From Candidatus Kaiserbacteria bacterium (lineage in GTDB: Bacteria; Patescibacteriota; Minisyncoccia; Phycocordibacterales; Phycocordibacteraceae): a stretch of DNA of 33,546 bases. The DNA is taken from assembly GCA_011322135.1 (NCBI GenBank), contig DRNP01000004.1:1-33546 (forward strand), given 5' to 3'. The stretch's first letter is position 1; the number at the start of each line of letters is the position of its first letter. The translations under genes and the position numbers were made by a program. The notes beneath the pieces were generated by a model, which had not been told where the DNA came from, made no database searches, and worked only from the letters and a program-made list of their open reading frames with translations. Below are positions 26,614 to 33,546 of the stretch, piece after piece.

Positions 26614-26624
26614 TTATGCATCAT
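25161..26624 (-). CDS. cca: CCA tRNA nucleotidyltransferase with HD domain
   Basis: [37 protein letters not shown]...[11 protein letters not shown]...[15 protein letters not shown]...[14 protein letters not shown]. Confidence 0.95.
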   Translation of the reverse strand: [487 protein letters not shown]

Positions 26625-26685
26625 GCATGTATAGTAATACCCCTATGGCGTTTTTCCTAGAGGGGAAGTAGTATTAGGAAGTTAT

Positions 26686-26760
26686 GCCCCGGTGGTGAAA
26701 TGGATATCACGACTGACTTCGGATCAGTTGTTCCGGGTTCGAGTCCTGGCCGGGGCACCA
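26686..26760 (+). tRNA. tRNA-Arg(TCG), CCA encoded
   Basis: GCCCCGGTGGTGAAATGGATATCACGACTGACTTCGGATCAGTTGTTCCGGGTTCGAGTCCTGGCCGGGGCACCA; anticodon loop CTTCGGA. Confidence 0.93.
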
Positions 26761-26769
26761 GAATCTGAC

Positions 26770-26895
26770 TTTTTGATTTTTGTGCGAGACTTTTCAAATA
26801 AGGAAGAATAAGAAATCGGCACAGACCACTTTGTGTCGGCGCTGATGCGTTGCACGAGTGCTCAATTTCAAGTTTTTTTGATGAAATGCGTTCGA
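26770..26895. repeat. Long direct repeat, copy 1 (126 bp)
   Basis: tttttgatttttgtgcgagacttttcaaataaggaag...aaatgcgttcga; matches 28832-28956 with one T-run indel. Confidence 0.97.
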
Positions 26896-26973
26896 AAGAT
26901 GGACTTTATACCGTATTCTTCTTAATTTTGGATGGTGGAGCTATTATAAACAACATGGCTATTTAAAATATAG

Positions 26974-27975
26974 TTATTCATTTTTCTTCTTTAATAACTC
27001 TGGGTACTCAATCGCCATCTGGGTAAATTTATCCATTTCGTAAATCTCATTTATCTCTATTCGGTGAATAATATCTTTAAATTTATTTTTCATTTCTCGT
27101 ATAAGATCACGCAATTCTTTTCTACTTTCAATCTCAATATCTAAGAGAAGTTCCCAAGTTCCCATTCCTTTTACATAATTTATTATATTTGGATGTGAAG
27201 AGCAAAAATTATATAAATCATCGATCTTTTTTTTATCAAAATGAATTATTTTAAAACAAACACGATAAAGGAGTAACCCCAGTTTTTGATAATCAATGGT
27301 GAAAGTAATTTTGGTAATTACTTTGTCTCTTTCTAGTCGATTAAAATGTTTATGCACCAAACCCACCGAAACATCTAGAATTTCTGCTATTTTTGTAAAT
27401 TCCATTCGCCCATCAACAAGAAGTATAGAGATTATTTTTCTATCAATTTCTGAGAGTTTAGTTTTTTTTGTTGTTCCTCCTGATATAGCCGAGTTTTGGA
27501 ATTTGTTTTCTTTATTAATTAGATAGGAACGTGGAAATTTAGTAAAACCTAATCCAACAAAAATATCAGACATGGTGATATATTTACCGTATTTTGAAAA
27601 GATTTCTTGCAAGATTTCATTATGATGGAAAATATCACGGCTAATAATACCAATTAAAACATCGGCATAACCATCAGCTCGTTGAACTATTGGAATGTAT
27701 TTATGCTTATTGAAATATTTGTACATTTCATCTTCTTTTTCTTTTGTTAGTCCTGCAAATTTTAACCAATAACCCCAAAAGAAAGAATAATCCATTTTGT
27801 CGTAGTCTGTGAAAGCCCAAAAGTGCTTAATAATTCCTTTCTCGATTAATTGTTCGAAATGATATTTAACTACTTGTGGGGAAGTTTTTACAGAACGAGC
27901 TATTTTGGAATAACTAGCCCTCCCGTCTTTATCAAGTTCAAACAGTATTTTTTTATCTAATTCTGTTATGTTCAT
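26974..27975 (-). CDS. Double Lrp/AsnC-type transcriptional regulator (two HTH domains)
   Basis: MNITELDKKILFELDKDGRASYSKIARSVKTSPQVVKYHFEQLIEKGIIK... and LSEIDRKIISILLVDGRMEFTKIAEILDVSVGLVHKHFNRLERDKVI. Confidence 0.85.
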   Translation of the reverse strand: MNITELDKKILFELDKDGRASYSKIARSVKTSPQVVKYHFEQLIEKGIIKHFWAFTDYDKMDYSFFWGYWLKFAGLTKEKEDEMYKYFNKHKYIPIVQRADGYADVLIGIISRDIFHHNEILQEIFSKYGKYITMSDIFVGLGFTKFPRSYLINKENKFQNSAISGGTTKKTKLSEIDRKIISILLVDGRMEFTKIAEILDVSVGLVHKHFNRLERDKVITKITFTIDYQKLGLLLYRVCFKIIHFDKKKIDDLYNFCSSHPNIINYVKGMGTWELLLDIEIESRKELRDLIREMKNKFKDIIHRIEINEIYEMDKFTQMAIEYPELLKKKNE

Positions 27976-28128
27976 TTTTTAAATTTTATCAATTTATTAT
28001 CATAATAGTATAGTATTTAAAAAAATACAAGAAATCTATTGAAATCCCTTCTAACAGTGGTATTATCTTCTCAGAAAGTTAAGTAGTTCCTTAAAAACAA
28101 AGTTCGCGAAAGCGACGGGGAGGTAGTT

Positions 28129-28572
28129 ATGAAGATTTTGGTAATTGATGACAAACAAGAAGAGCGCGAGGGCGCAATCAGCCAGTTGAGTCAGCACGAG
28201 CTGACCGTTGTAGATGGCTACAGTACTGGGAAAGAAGCGCTCCAATTAAAGGAGTGGGATGTAGTTCTCACCGACATGCTGATGCCGGACTACGAAGGAG
28301 TACTACAACCTTACGGGCTAGTGTTATCCTTAATGGCGCAAGCTAAGGGGATCCCGGTGGCAGTTGTGTCATCAGGAAACCACCATGACCATCGGATGCT
28401 TTTCGCCGCCGAGGAGGTAGGTGGCAAAGTATCAGAAAACTTCTTTGTATTAGCATCAAGGTGGTGTCCAACCACCACAAACAAGAGAAAGGATTGGTCA
28501 AAAGCCTTAGATATCGTGTTAGGGAAGGCTCGACACGATGTCGAAAGACCAGATATAGCTATATCTGGTTAA
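28129..28572 (+). CDS. Stand-alone receiver-like (response regulator-like) protein
   Basis: MKILVIDDKQEEREGAISQLSQHELTVVDGYSTGKEALQLKEWDVVLTDMLMPDYEG...AVVSSGNHHDHRM; SD GGGGAGG; no output domain. Confidence 0.8.
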   Translation: MKILVIDDKQEEREGAISQLSQHELTVVDGYSTGKEALQLKEWDVVLTDMLMPDYEGVLQPYGLVLSLMAQAKGIPVAVVSSGNHHDHRMLFAAEEVGGKVSENFFVLASRWCPTTTNKRKDWSKALDIVLGKARHDVERPDIAISG

Positions 28573-28578
28573 CTTCTT

Positions 28579-28614
28579 AAGCCCGTGAAGTATCACAACT
28601 TCACGGGCTTTTAT
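28579..28614 (+). terminator. Rho-independent terminator
   Basis: aagcccgtgaagt atcaca acttcacgggctt ttatttt. Confidence 0.85.
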
Positions 28615-28831
28615 TTTCACATCTACGGAATGACTGTATGTTTTAGATACAAATATTTACTAAATCTGGAGGTTTATAGCTAACTCTCTATTTTAACCTT
28701 TTCCAGCCCCACACAAAACCAAGCGGGGACGGCACGGAATACTCTTTTTGAATATCTCTTACTATGCCGTCCGAGTAGTGTCCTATAAATTGCCCGATAG
28801 TGCACGGCACCTAGACAAAATTTCTTCCACA

Positions 28832-28956
28832 TTTTTGATTTTTGTGCGAGACTTTTCAAATAAGGAAGAATAAGAAATCGGCACAGACCACTTTGTGTCG
28901 GCGCTGATGCGTTGCACGAGTGCTCAATTTCAAGTTTTTTGATGAAATGCGTTCGA
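28832..28956. repeat. Long direct repeat, copy 2 (125 bp)
   Basis: Near-identical to 26770-26895. Confidence 0.97.
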
Positions 28957-28999
28957 GCTTAGTTGTAAAGACGCACCAAAATAAAACTTTACAAAATAT

Positions 29000-29023
29000 A
29001 GATATGGGTATATACTCATATCT
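29000..29023. promoter_or_regulatory. 24 bp near-perfect palindrome, candidate operator
   Basis: AGATATGGGTAT|ATACTCATATCT, 25 bp upstream of ATG 29048. Confidence 0.5.
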
Positions 29024-29047
29024 GTTATAAGATAATCTTAAATAAAT

Positions 29048-29236
29048 ATGCCTAATTTTGACGGAACAGGCCCGGACGGAAAAGGTCCCCAAACAGGTAG
29101 AGGCCGTGGATATTGTCCACCTGACCAAGATACACCAGACCCAAAGACTCCTTTAGCATCAAGAATGTTTAGAAATCGAAGAAACGGAGCAGGATTTGGC
29201 AGAATGAGAAGGTGGTTTGGTTTCCCAAAAAGATAG
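29048..29236 (+). CDS. DUF5320-like small Gly-rich protein
   Basis: MPNFDGTGPDGKGPQTGRGRGYCPPDQ. Confidence 0.75.
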   Translation: MPNFDGTGPDGKGPQTGRGRGYCPPDQDTPDPKTPLASRMFRNRRNGAGFGRMRRWFGFPKR

Positions 29237-29275
29237 TAGTGTTGGTGTGCAGTATATTATCTTTTAAGTATCGGC

Positions 29276-29313
29276 TTGATAAACCGGCTACATTTAGGTG
29301 GCCGGTTTATCAA
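29276..29313. repeat. 13 bp-arm inverted repeat
   Basis: ttgataaaccggc tacatttaggtg gccggtttatcaa. Confidence 0.8.
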
Positions 29314-29347
29314 TCTGGAAAGTATTTCGATATAAATATATAAATCT

Positions 29348-29629
29348 ATGCCAAGACCATTTTTAAAAAGAAGAATAAATTCGAACCCAAACGTTGTTTT
29401 TTATAAACCTCGAGGGATTCCTTTGCGAGAATTAAAGACAATTAAAATAACTTTAGAAGAATGGGAGTCTTTACGTTTAAAAGACGTTGAAAACATGAAC
29501 CAGATTGATGCTGCAAGAAGCATGAACACATCACAGAGTACTTTCCAAAGGATTTTAACAAGGGCACATAAAAAAATTAGCTTTGCTTTGGTACATTGTA
29601 TGGCGATACAAATTACTATAGATGAATAG
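29348..29629 (+). CDS. DUF134 (UPF0251) family predicted DNA-binding protein
   Basis: MPRPFLKRRINSNPNVVFYKPRGIPLRELKTIKITLEEWESLRLKDVENMNQIDAARSMNTSQSTFQRILTRAHKKISFALVHCMAIQI. Confidence 0.85.
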   Translation: MPRPFLKRRINSNPNVVFYKPRGIPLRELKTIKITLEEWESLRLKDVENMNQIDAARSMNTSQSTFQRILTRAHKKISFALVHCMAIQITIDE

Positions 29630-29879
29630 TTCTCTTCCTAAAACAGGGTGCATGATTCATTAAGATATAAAGGTAGATAACTGAAGCGGTTTAGTTATCT
29701 GCCTGTACGGTGAAAAACAAAAACGAATTTCACACCGCGTCAGAATATCCGGTGGGTGAGGTGATTGAGGTTTAAGATATTTTGCTTTTGATTTGGAAGT
29801 AACAAAGACTACTAAAATAGCTAATTTTAAGAAATGGGTCCTGAACCCATTTCTTGGTGGAAAAATAAACGCGTGAGTG

Positions 29880-29914
29880 AAAAAGTGAGTGAGGTTAAAC
29901 CTCACTCACTTTTT
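29880..29914. repeat. GTGAGTGAGGTTAAACCTCACTCAC palindrome
   Basis: aaaaagtgagtgaggtt a aacctcactcacttttt. Confidence 0.85.
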
Positions 29915-30289
29915 TTATTAAACATGAACGACTTTTTGTATGTATTACCTATAAAATCTTGTAGCTCCATTTCTAATTCTTATTACTGTTTTATTTTTAC
30001 AAAATAAACTTTTTTATATTTAATTATATTTTTTAGCCATATTACAGCTTAACAACAACACAAAAGCGAGTTTTCACGCACCGGTTTTTGATATTAAGTC
30101 AAAATAAGTATTAATCTTTGCATCTTTTAAAACACAAAACGTGTAATTAGGTGCGTTTAGTATGCAAACTACACTCTATTTTAGTGTTTCTTTTAAAGAA
30201 CGAGGCATCATTACCTGCGGATTGCAAAGCGATGCACGATTACACGCGAGTTGCAAAAATAATCAATCTATGCTATGGTAATTTTCATC

Positions 30290-30556
30290 ATGCTTACAAA
30301 GCGAGTAAAGAAGTCAACGATAAAGAGCGTTGCCAAACACGAAACGGATACCGGTTCTGCAGATGTGCAGGTTGCTCTTTTGACACGCAATATCGAGGAA
30401 TTAACAAAACACCTTCGCAAAAATCCGAAAGATTTTCATTCACGCCGAGGGCTTTTGCAGATGGTTGCAGATCGCCGTTCACATTTACGTTATCTCGAAA
30501 AGAATAACAAGCGCCGATACAACGTTGTAATCAAAAAACTCGGTCTCAAACGATAA
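30290..30556 (+). CDS. rpsO: 30S ribosomal protein S15
   Basis: MLTKRVKKSTIKSVAKHETDTGSADVQVALLTRNIEELTKHLRKNPKDFHSRRGLLQMVADRRSHLRYLEKNNKRRYNVVIKKLGLKR; TTGCAA-17-TATGGT upstream. Confidence 0.96.
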   Translation: MLTKRVKKSTIKSVAKHETDTGSADVQVALLTRNIEELTKHLRKNPKDFHSRRGLLQMVADRRSHLRYLEKNNKRRYNVVIKKLGLKR

Positions 30557-30766
30557 TTGATTTAAGAAACACTTAAATCAATTATTTTCTTTATACATTT
30601 GTATGTATACTATTTGTTAAGGCGGTGAGGATTAAATCTTCACACTGCTTGACGCAATTGTGAGCCAAGAATATTTTTATACGAAGACACACAATTCATA
30701 CAAGGTGGTATCATGATATCTGTGGCAATGTCCACATATTTTTAATAAAATTTATTTCTTGTTTTT

Positions 30767-31285
30767 ATGACAGTTATCAAACACAGCGCTCAGCGCGTAG
30801 GAGTATTTATTGATACACAAAATTTGTATCATAGTGCAAGACATCTTTATAAGGCTCGAGTTAATTTTGCTGAAGTCCTCAAAGAGGCTGTTGGTGGGCG
30901 CATTCTTGTGCGCGCTATTGCATATGTTATTTCTACTGAAAACGGTGATGAGAAAAACTTCTTTGAAGCTCTTACTAAAATAGGTATAGAAACAAAAGTG
31001 AAGGGTCTTCAGGTTTTCGCGGACGGAGCAAAAAAAGCCGACTGGGATGTTGGTCTTGCAATTGATGCCGTAAAATTGGCTCCAAAACTAGATACGATCA
31101 TAATCGCTTCAGGAGACGGAGACTTCGTACCACTTATTCAATATTTGGATATGAACGAAGGTTGCCAGGTGGAAGTTATTTCATTTGGAAAATCATCATC
31201 ATCGAAACTAAAAGAAGCGACACATGCTTTCACAGATATGGGCGAGGATCCGAGACGCTTTATAATCGGACAACATTACGACTAA
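30767..31285 (+). CDS. NYN-domain (LabA/DUF88) family protein, predicted RNase
   Basis: RVGVFIDTQNLYHSARHLYK...ADWDVGLAIDAVKLAPKLDTIIIASGDGDFVPLIQYL. Confidence 0.9.
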   Translation: MTVIKHSAQRVGVFIDTQNLYHSARHLYKARVNFAEVLKEAVGGRILVRAIAYVISTENGDEKNFFEALTKIGIETKVKGLQVFADGAKKADWDVGLAIDAVKLAPKLDTIIIASGDGDFVPLIQYLDMNEGCQVEVISFGKSSSSKLKEATHAFTDMGEDPRRFIIGQHYD

Positions 31286-31308
31286 TAAAAGTACCTAGGC
31301 ACAAAAAA

Positions 31309-31338
31309 TACACACCCTCATTTCACCATGAGGGTGTG
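31309..31338. terminator. Stem-loop terminator
   Basis: acacaccctcat ttcacc atgagggtgtgt. Confidence 0.7.
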
Positions 31339-31368
31339 TTACGTTAGAATATAGCGTAAGGATTACTT

Positions 31369-32919
31369 ATGAATGACAAAACCGAACAAAACATACAACA
31401 ACCACCGCAATCAGACGGTTCAAACAATACCGATGCCCAGCAAACAGATGTAGATCAAATAATACCGTCAAAGATTCCAACTCCGATTAACTCCGGAGTG
31501 CGTACTTATGCAAAAGATATGGAGCGTGCAAAAGAAATGTATACCGGGCAGGGCACTCCAGAAGATGACGCAAGTCAAAATGAATCGCAAATTCCTGTTC
31601 CAGATACTCCTGTAAAAGACCATCCCGGTATTCCTCTTGATATGGTTGTCATGCATAGAGAGTCCGAAACAAAAGAAGAAGCCACCCCGAAATCTCATGC
31701 ACACAAAACTCCGAGTGTATCTGCTCCAGAACTTGACTCTAACGAGCAGTATATTCCATCGGAAGAATCAACTGGTGGCGACGAGTCTCTTGCTGTTGAA
31801 ACTACAAAAGAATCAACTGAAAATGATGAGTCATCTGTAGTCGAACCTACAAAAGTGGATATTGATACAAAAAATATCGAGAGACCAAATAAAAAAACAC
31901 CTCTTAGTATGTTTATTGATACACCGAGTGAAGTGCCCTCCGGAAAGATAGAAAGACTTAAAAAGAAAATCTCCGCATCTGCAATCACTCCTCCTCCGCC
32001 AAAACTTCCGGCAACAAACTCTCCAATACATACATATAAAAGTGACTTTGCAGACCATATACATGAGACTAAATCAAAACGTGTTGATGTACTGGTTGCC
32101 GAACAAGATGCTCCAAGAGAGCGTCGTATGCACTCGGCGGCGCCTGCAAGGTCGCACACAATCCTATTTGTCATAGGAGGAACTCTTCTCTTTGCAATAA
32201 GCATACTTGGAGTTTTGTATGTTTATGGATACAACAAGCAACGTTCTTTCGTACAAAACAATCAAACTTCGACCCCGTCTCTCATTGCGTCAGAATCACA
32301 AAAAGAGTTGGTAGGATCCGGACGCTCGCTTTTACACGAAATTGCAGAAGCATCAAAAAAATCCATACCCGATGGCTCGATTACTGTTTTTTATCAAACA
32401 CGCCTCGCAACCACATCGTCCGGTATCTCAACACACGTTCCGTTACTTGGAAGTACGTTTTTTGCGAACCTTTCTATGCCGGTTCCTAATCTTTTGGCGC
32501 GCACAATCGCAAGCGACAGCACAATCGGTATTATTCATTCCGGAAAAGAAACACGTCCGTTTTTCATATTACAAGTAAACTCGTACGACGCGGCGTTTGC
32601 CGGAATGCTTGATTGGGAACATACCATTTCAAAAGATTTATCAGAAATATATCCTGCATATCCTCAAAAACCTGTACCAGGTGCGCAGAGTGCAAGCTCC
32701 ACAGAAAAAATGCAAACTGCCTCGAGCACAAAAAGTGTTTCTCCGCGAACATTCCAAGATGAAATTGTTTTAAATCACGACACGCGCGTACTTCGCGATT
32801 CTAATGGAAATAGTATTTTGATTTATGGGTTTAGAAATAAACACGCTCTTATAATTGCTCGAGACCCGATGGCGTTCGCAGAAATTATAACAAGACTCAA
32901 TAACTCAACCTCTAAATAG
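31369..32919 (+). CDS. Hypothetical protein: acidic low-complexity N-terminus, one TM, extracellular C-terminal domain
   Basis: Complete ORF; AAGGA SD; TM SHTILFVIGGTLLFAISILGVLYVYGY. Confidence 0.75.
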   Translation: MNDKTEQNIQQPPQSDGSNNTDAQQTDVDQIIPSKIPTPINSGVRTYAKDMERAKEMYTGQGTPEDDASQNESQIPVPDTPVKDHPGIPLDMVVMHRESETKEEATPKSHAHKTPSVSAPELDSNEQYIPSEESTGGDESLAVETTKESTENDESSVVEPTKVDIDTKNIERPNKKTPLSMFIDTPSEVPSGKIERLKKKISASAITPPPPKLPATNSPIHTYKSDFADHIHETKSKRVDVLVAEQDAPRERRMHSAAPARSHTILFVIGGTLLFAISILGVLYVYGYNKQRSFVQNNQTSTPSLIASESQKELVGSGRSLLHEIAEASKKSIPDGSITVFYQTRLATTSSGISTHVPLLGSTFFANLSMPVPNLLARTIASDSTIGIIHSGKETRPFFILQVNSYDAAFAGMLDWEHTISKDLSEIYPAYPQKPVPGAQSASSTEKMQTASSTKSVSPRTFQDEIVLNHDTRVLRDSNGNSILIYGFRNKHALIIARDPMAFAEIITRLNNSTSK

Positions 32920-32979
32920 CAACGAGTAATGCGCTTATGACGAACAAACACGGTACTGCAATTATTAAAAAATCGTAAC

Positions 32980-33423
32980 GTGGAAAACTCTGTAAATAAA
33001 CCGACCATGAAAGGGTATGCCTCGCTTCGCGCAGCGCAACCAAATGGTGCATATGCATCACTCGTAACAATAGAAGCGGATCTTACACGCGGATTACATT
33101 CTTTTTCCATAGTCGGTCTTGCGGACCGAGCGGTAGAAGAAGCGCGCGACCGTATTAGTGCTGCAATACGTCACACAGGGTTTAAATCACCAAAGTCAGA
33201 AAATCGCAGAATCGTACTTTCACTTTCGCCGGCAGACCTAAAAAAAGAAGGGTCTCACTATGATGTTGCTCTCGCTCTTGCATATTTAACGGCATCCGGA
33301 GATATAAAACTTCCGGAGACATCGATGCTTTTTGCCGGCGAGCTTGCTCTTGACGGAAAAATACGCTCTGTGCATGGTGTGCTACCGCAAGTCCTTGCAG
33401 GAAATAAACGACCACCGGACTGA
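32980..33423 (+). pseudogene. comM: ComM/YifB (Mg-chelatase-like AAA ATPase) N-terminal fragment, reading frame interrupted
   Basis: YASLRAAQPNGAYASLVTIEADLTRGLHSFSIVGLADRAVEEARDRISAAIRHTGF...FAGELALDGKIRSVHGVLPQVLAGNK then out of family into RPPD*; the AAA+ domain is missing. Confidence 0.8.
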
Positions 33424-33546
33424 GGTCCGGTGGTTTTGGGTTTGCCCGCTTAATCGCGGGCTGATACGTGGTTAATCAGAGAGCAACTTGTTGAAGAGCG
33501 ATGGCTGATCAACTTCATTGTGGTGGTATTGATGTTTAACGTACCG
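33411..33546 (+). mobile_element. Possible left end of an IS110-type insertion sequence (structured leader plus transposase N-terminus)
   Basis: Hairpins accaccggac-tgag-gtccggtggt and gcccgc-ttaatc-gcgggc, then ATG at 33501 reading MADQLHCGGIDV (resembles the IS110 DEDD N-terminus), followed in frame by TAA near the window end. Confidence 0.45.

Noticed and set aside
26640-26900. Minus-strand peptide reading RPGLEPGTTDPKSVVISISPPG through tRNA-Arg
   Set aside because: Typical false protein from antisense translation of a tRNA gene.
26770-28956. 125 bp repeats as ends of a classical IS or transposon
   Set aside because: Direct not inverted orientation, no transposase or integrase between them, and the repeats do not include the tRNA 3' end as tRNA-targeted att sites usually do.
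28856-29128. 90 aa minus-strand ORF over the 125 bp repeat copy 2
   Set aside because: Spans the repeat and the DUF5320 gene on the other strand; the same region of copy 1 is not preserved as the same ORF. The repeat is best treated as non-coding.
30151-30507. 118 aa ORF overlapping rpsO
   Set aside because: Wrong frame over a clear S15 gene.

Overview
The window looks like chromosomal DNA from an ultra-small-genome bacterium of the Patescibacteria/CPR type. That placement is inferred from gene content, compact genes, many intergenic hairpins and an orphan receiver-like protein; no phylogeny was run. Most genes are housekeeping: type IV pilus prepilin-like protein, PilC and PilB, ClpP, inorganic pyrophosphatase, NusA, CFA synthase, RNase Y, HU, RarA, a trypsin-like protease, MscS, YraN, a Xer recombinase, ExoIII, CCA-adding enzyme, rpsO, a NYN-domain protein and ComM. 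There are four tRNAs. The most interesting signals are mostly non-coding: (1) nine parS-like sites (core TGTTYCACGTGAAA) at 24269-26613, concentrated in a ~775 bp AT-rich gap and continuing inside cca; (2) a near-identical 125 bp direct repeat on both sides of a ~1.9 kb regulator island beside tRNA-Arg; (3) comM cut off at the right edge by structured DNA followed by a start that reads MADQLHCGGIDV, resembling the left end of an IS110-type element; (4) at least six genes with a -10-like hexamer exactly 6 nt upstream of the start codon, predicting leaderless mRNAs, versus a few genes with strong Shine-Dalgarno sites; (5) a tRNA-Pro inside a 25 bp inverted repeat that extends its acceptor stem; (6) three families of intergenic palindromic repeats. 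No CRISPR array, rRNA or complete transposase was seen.
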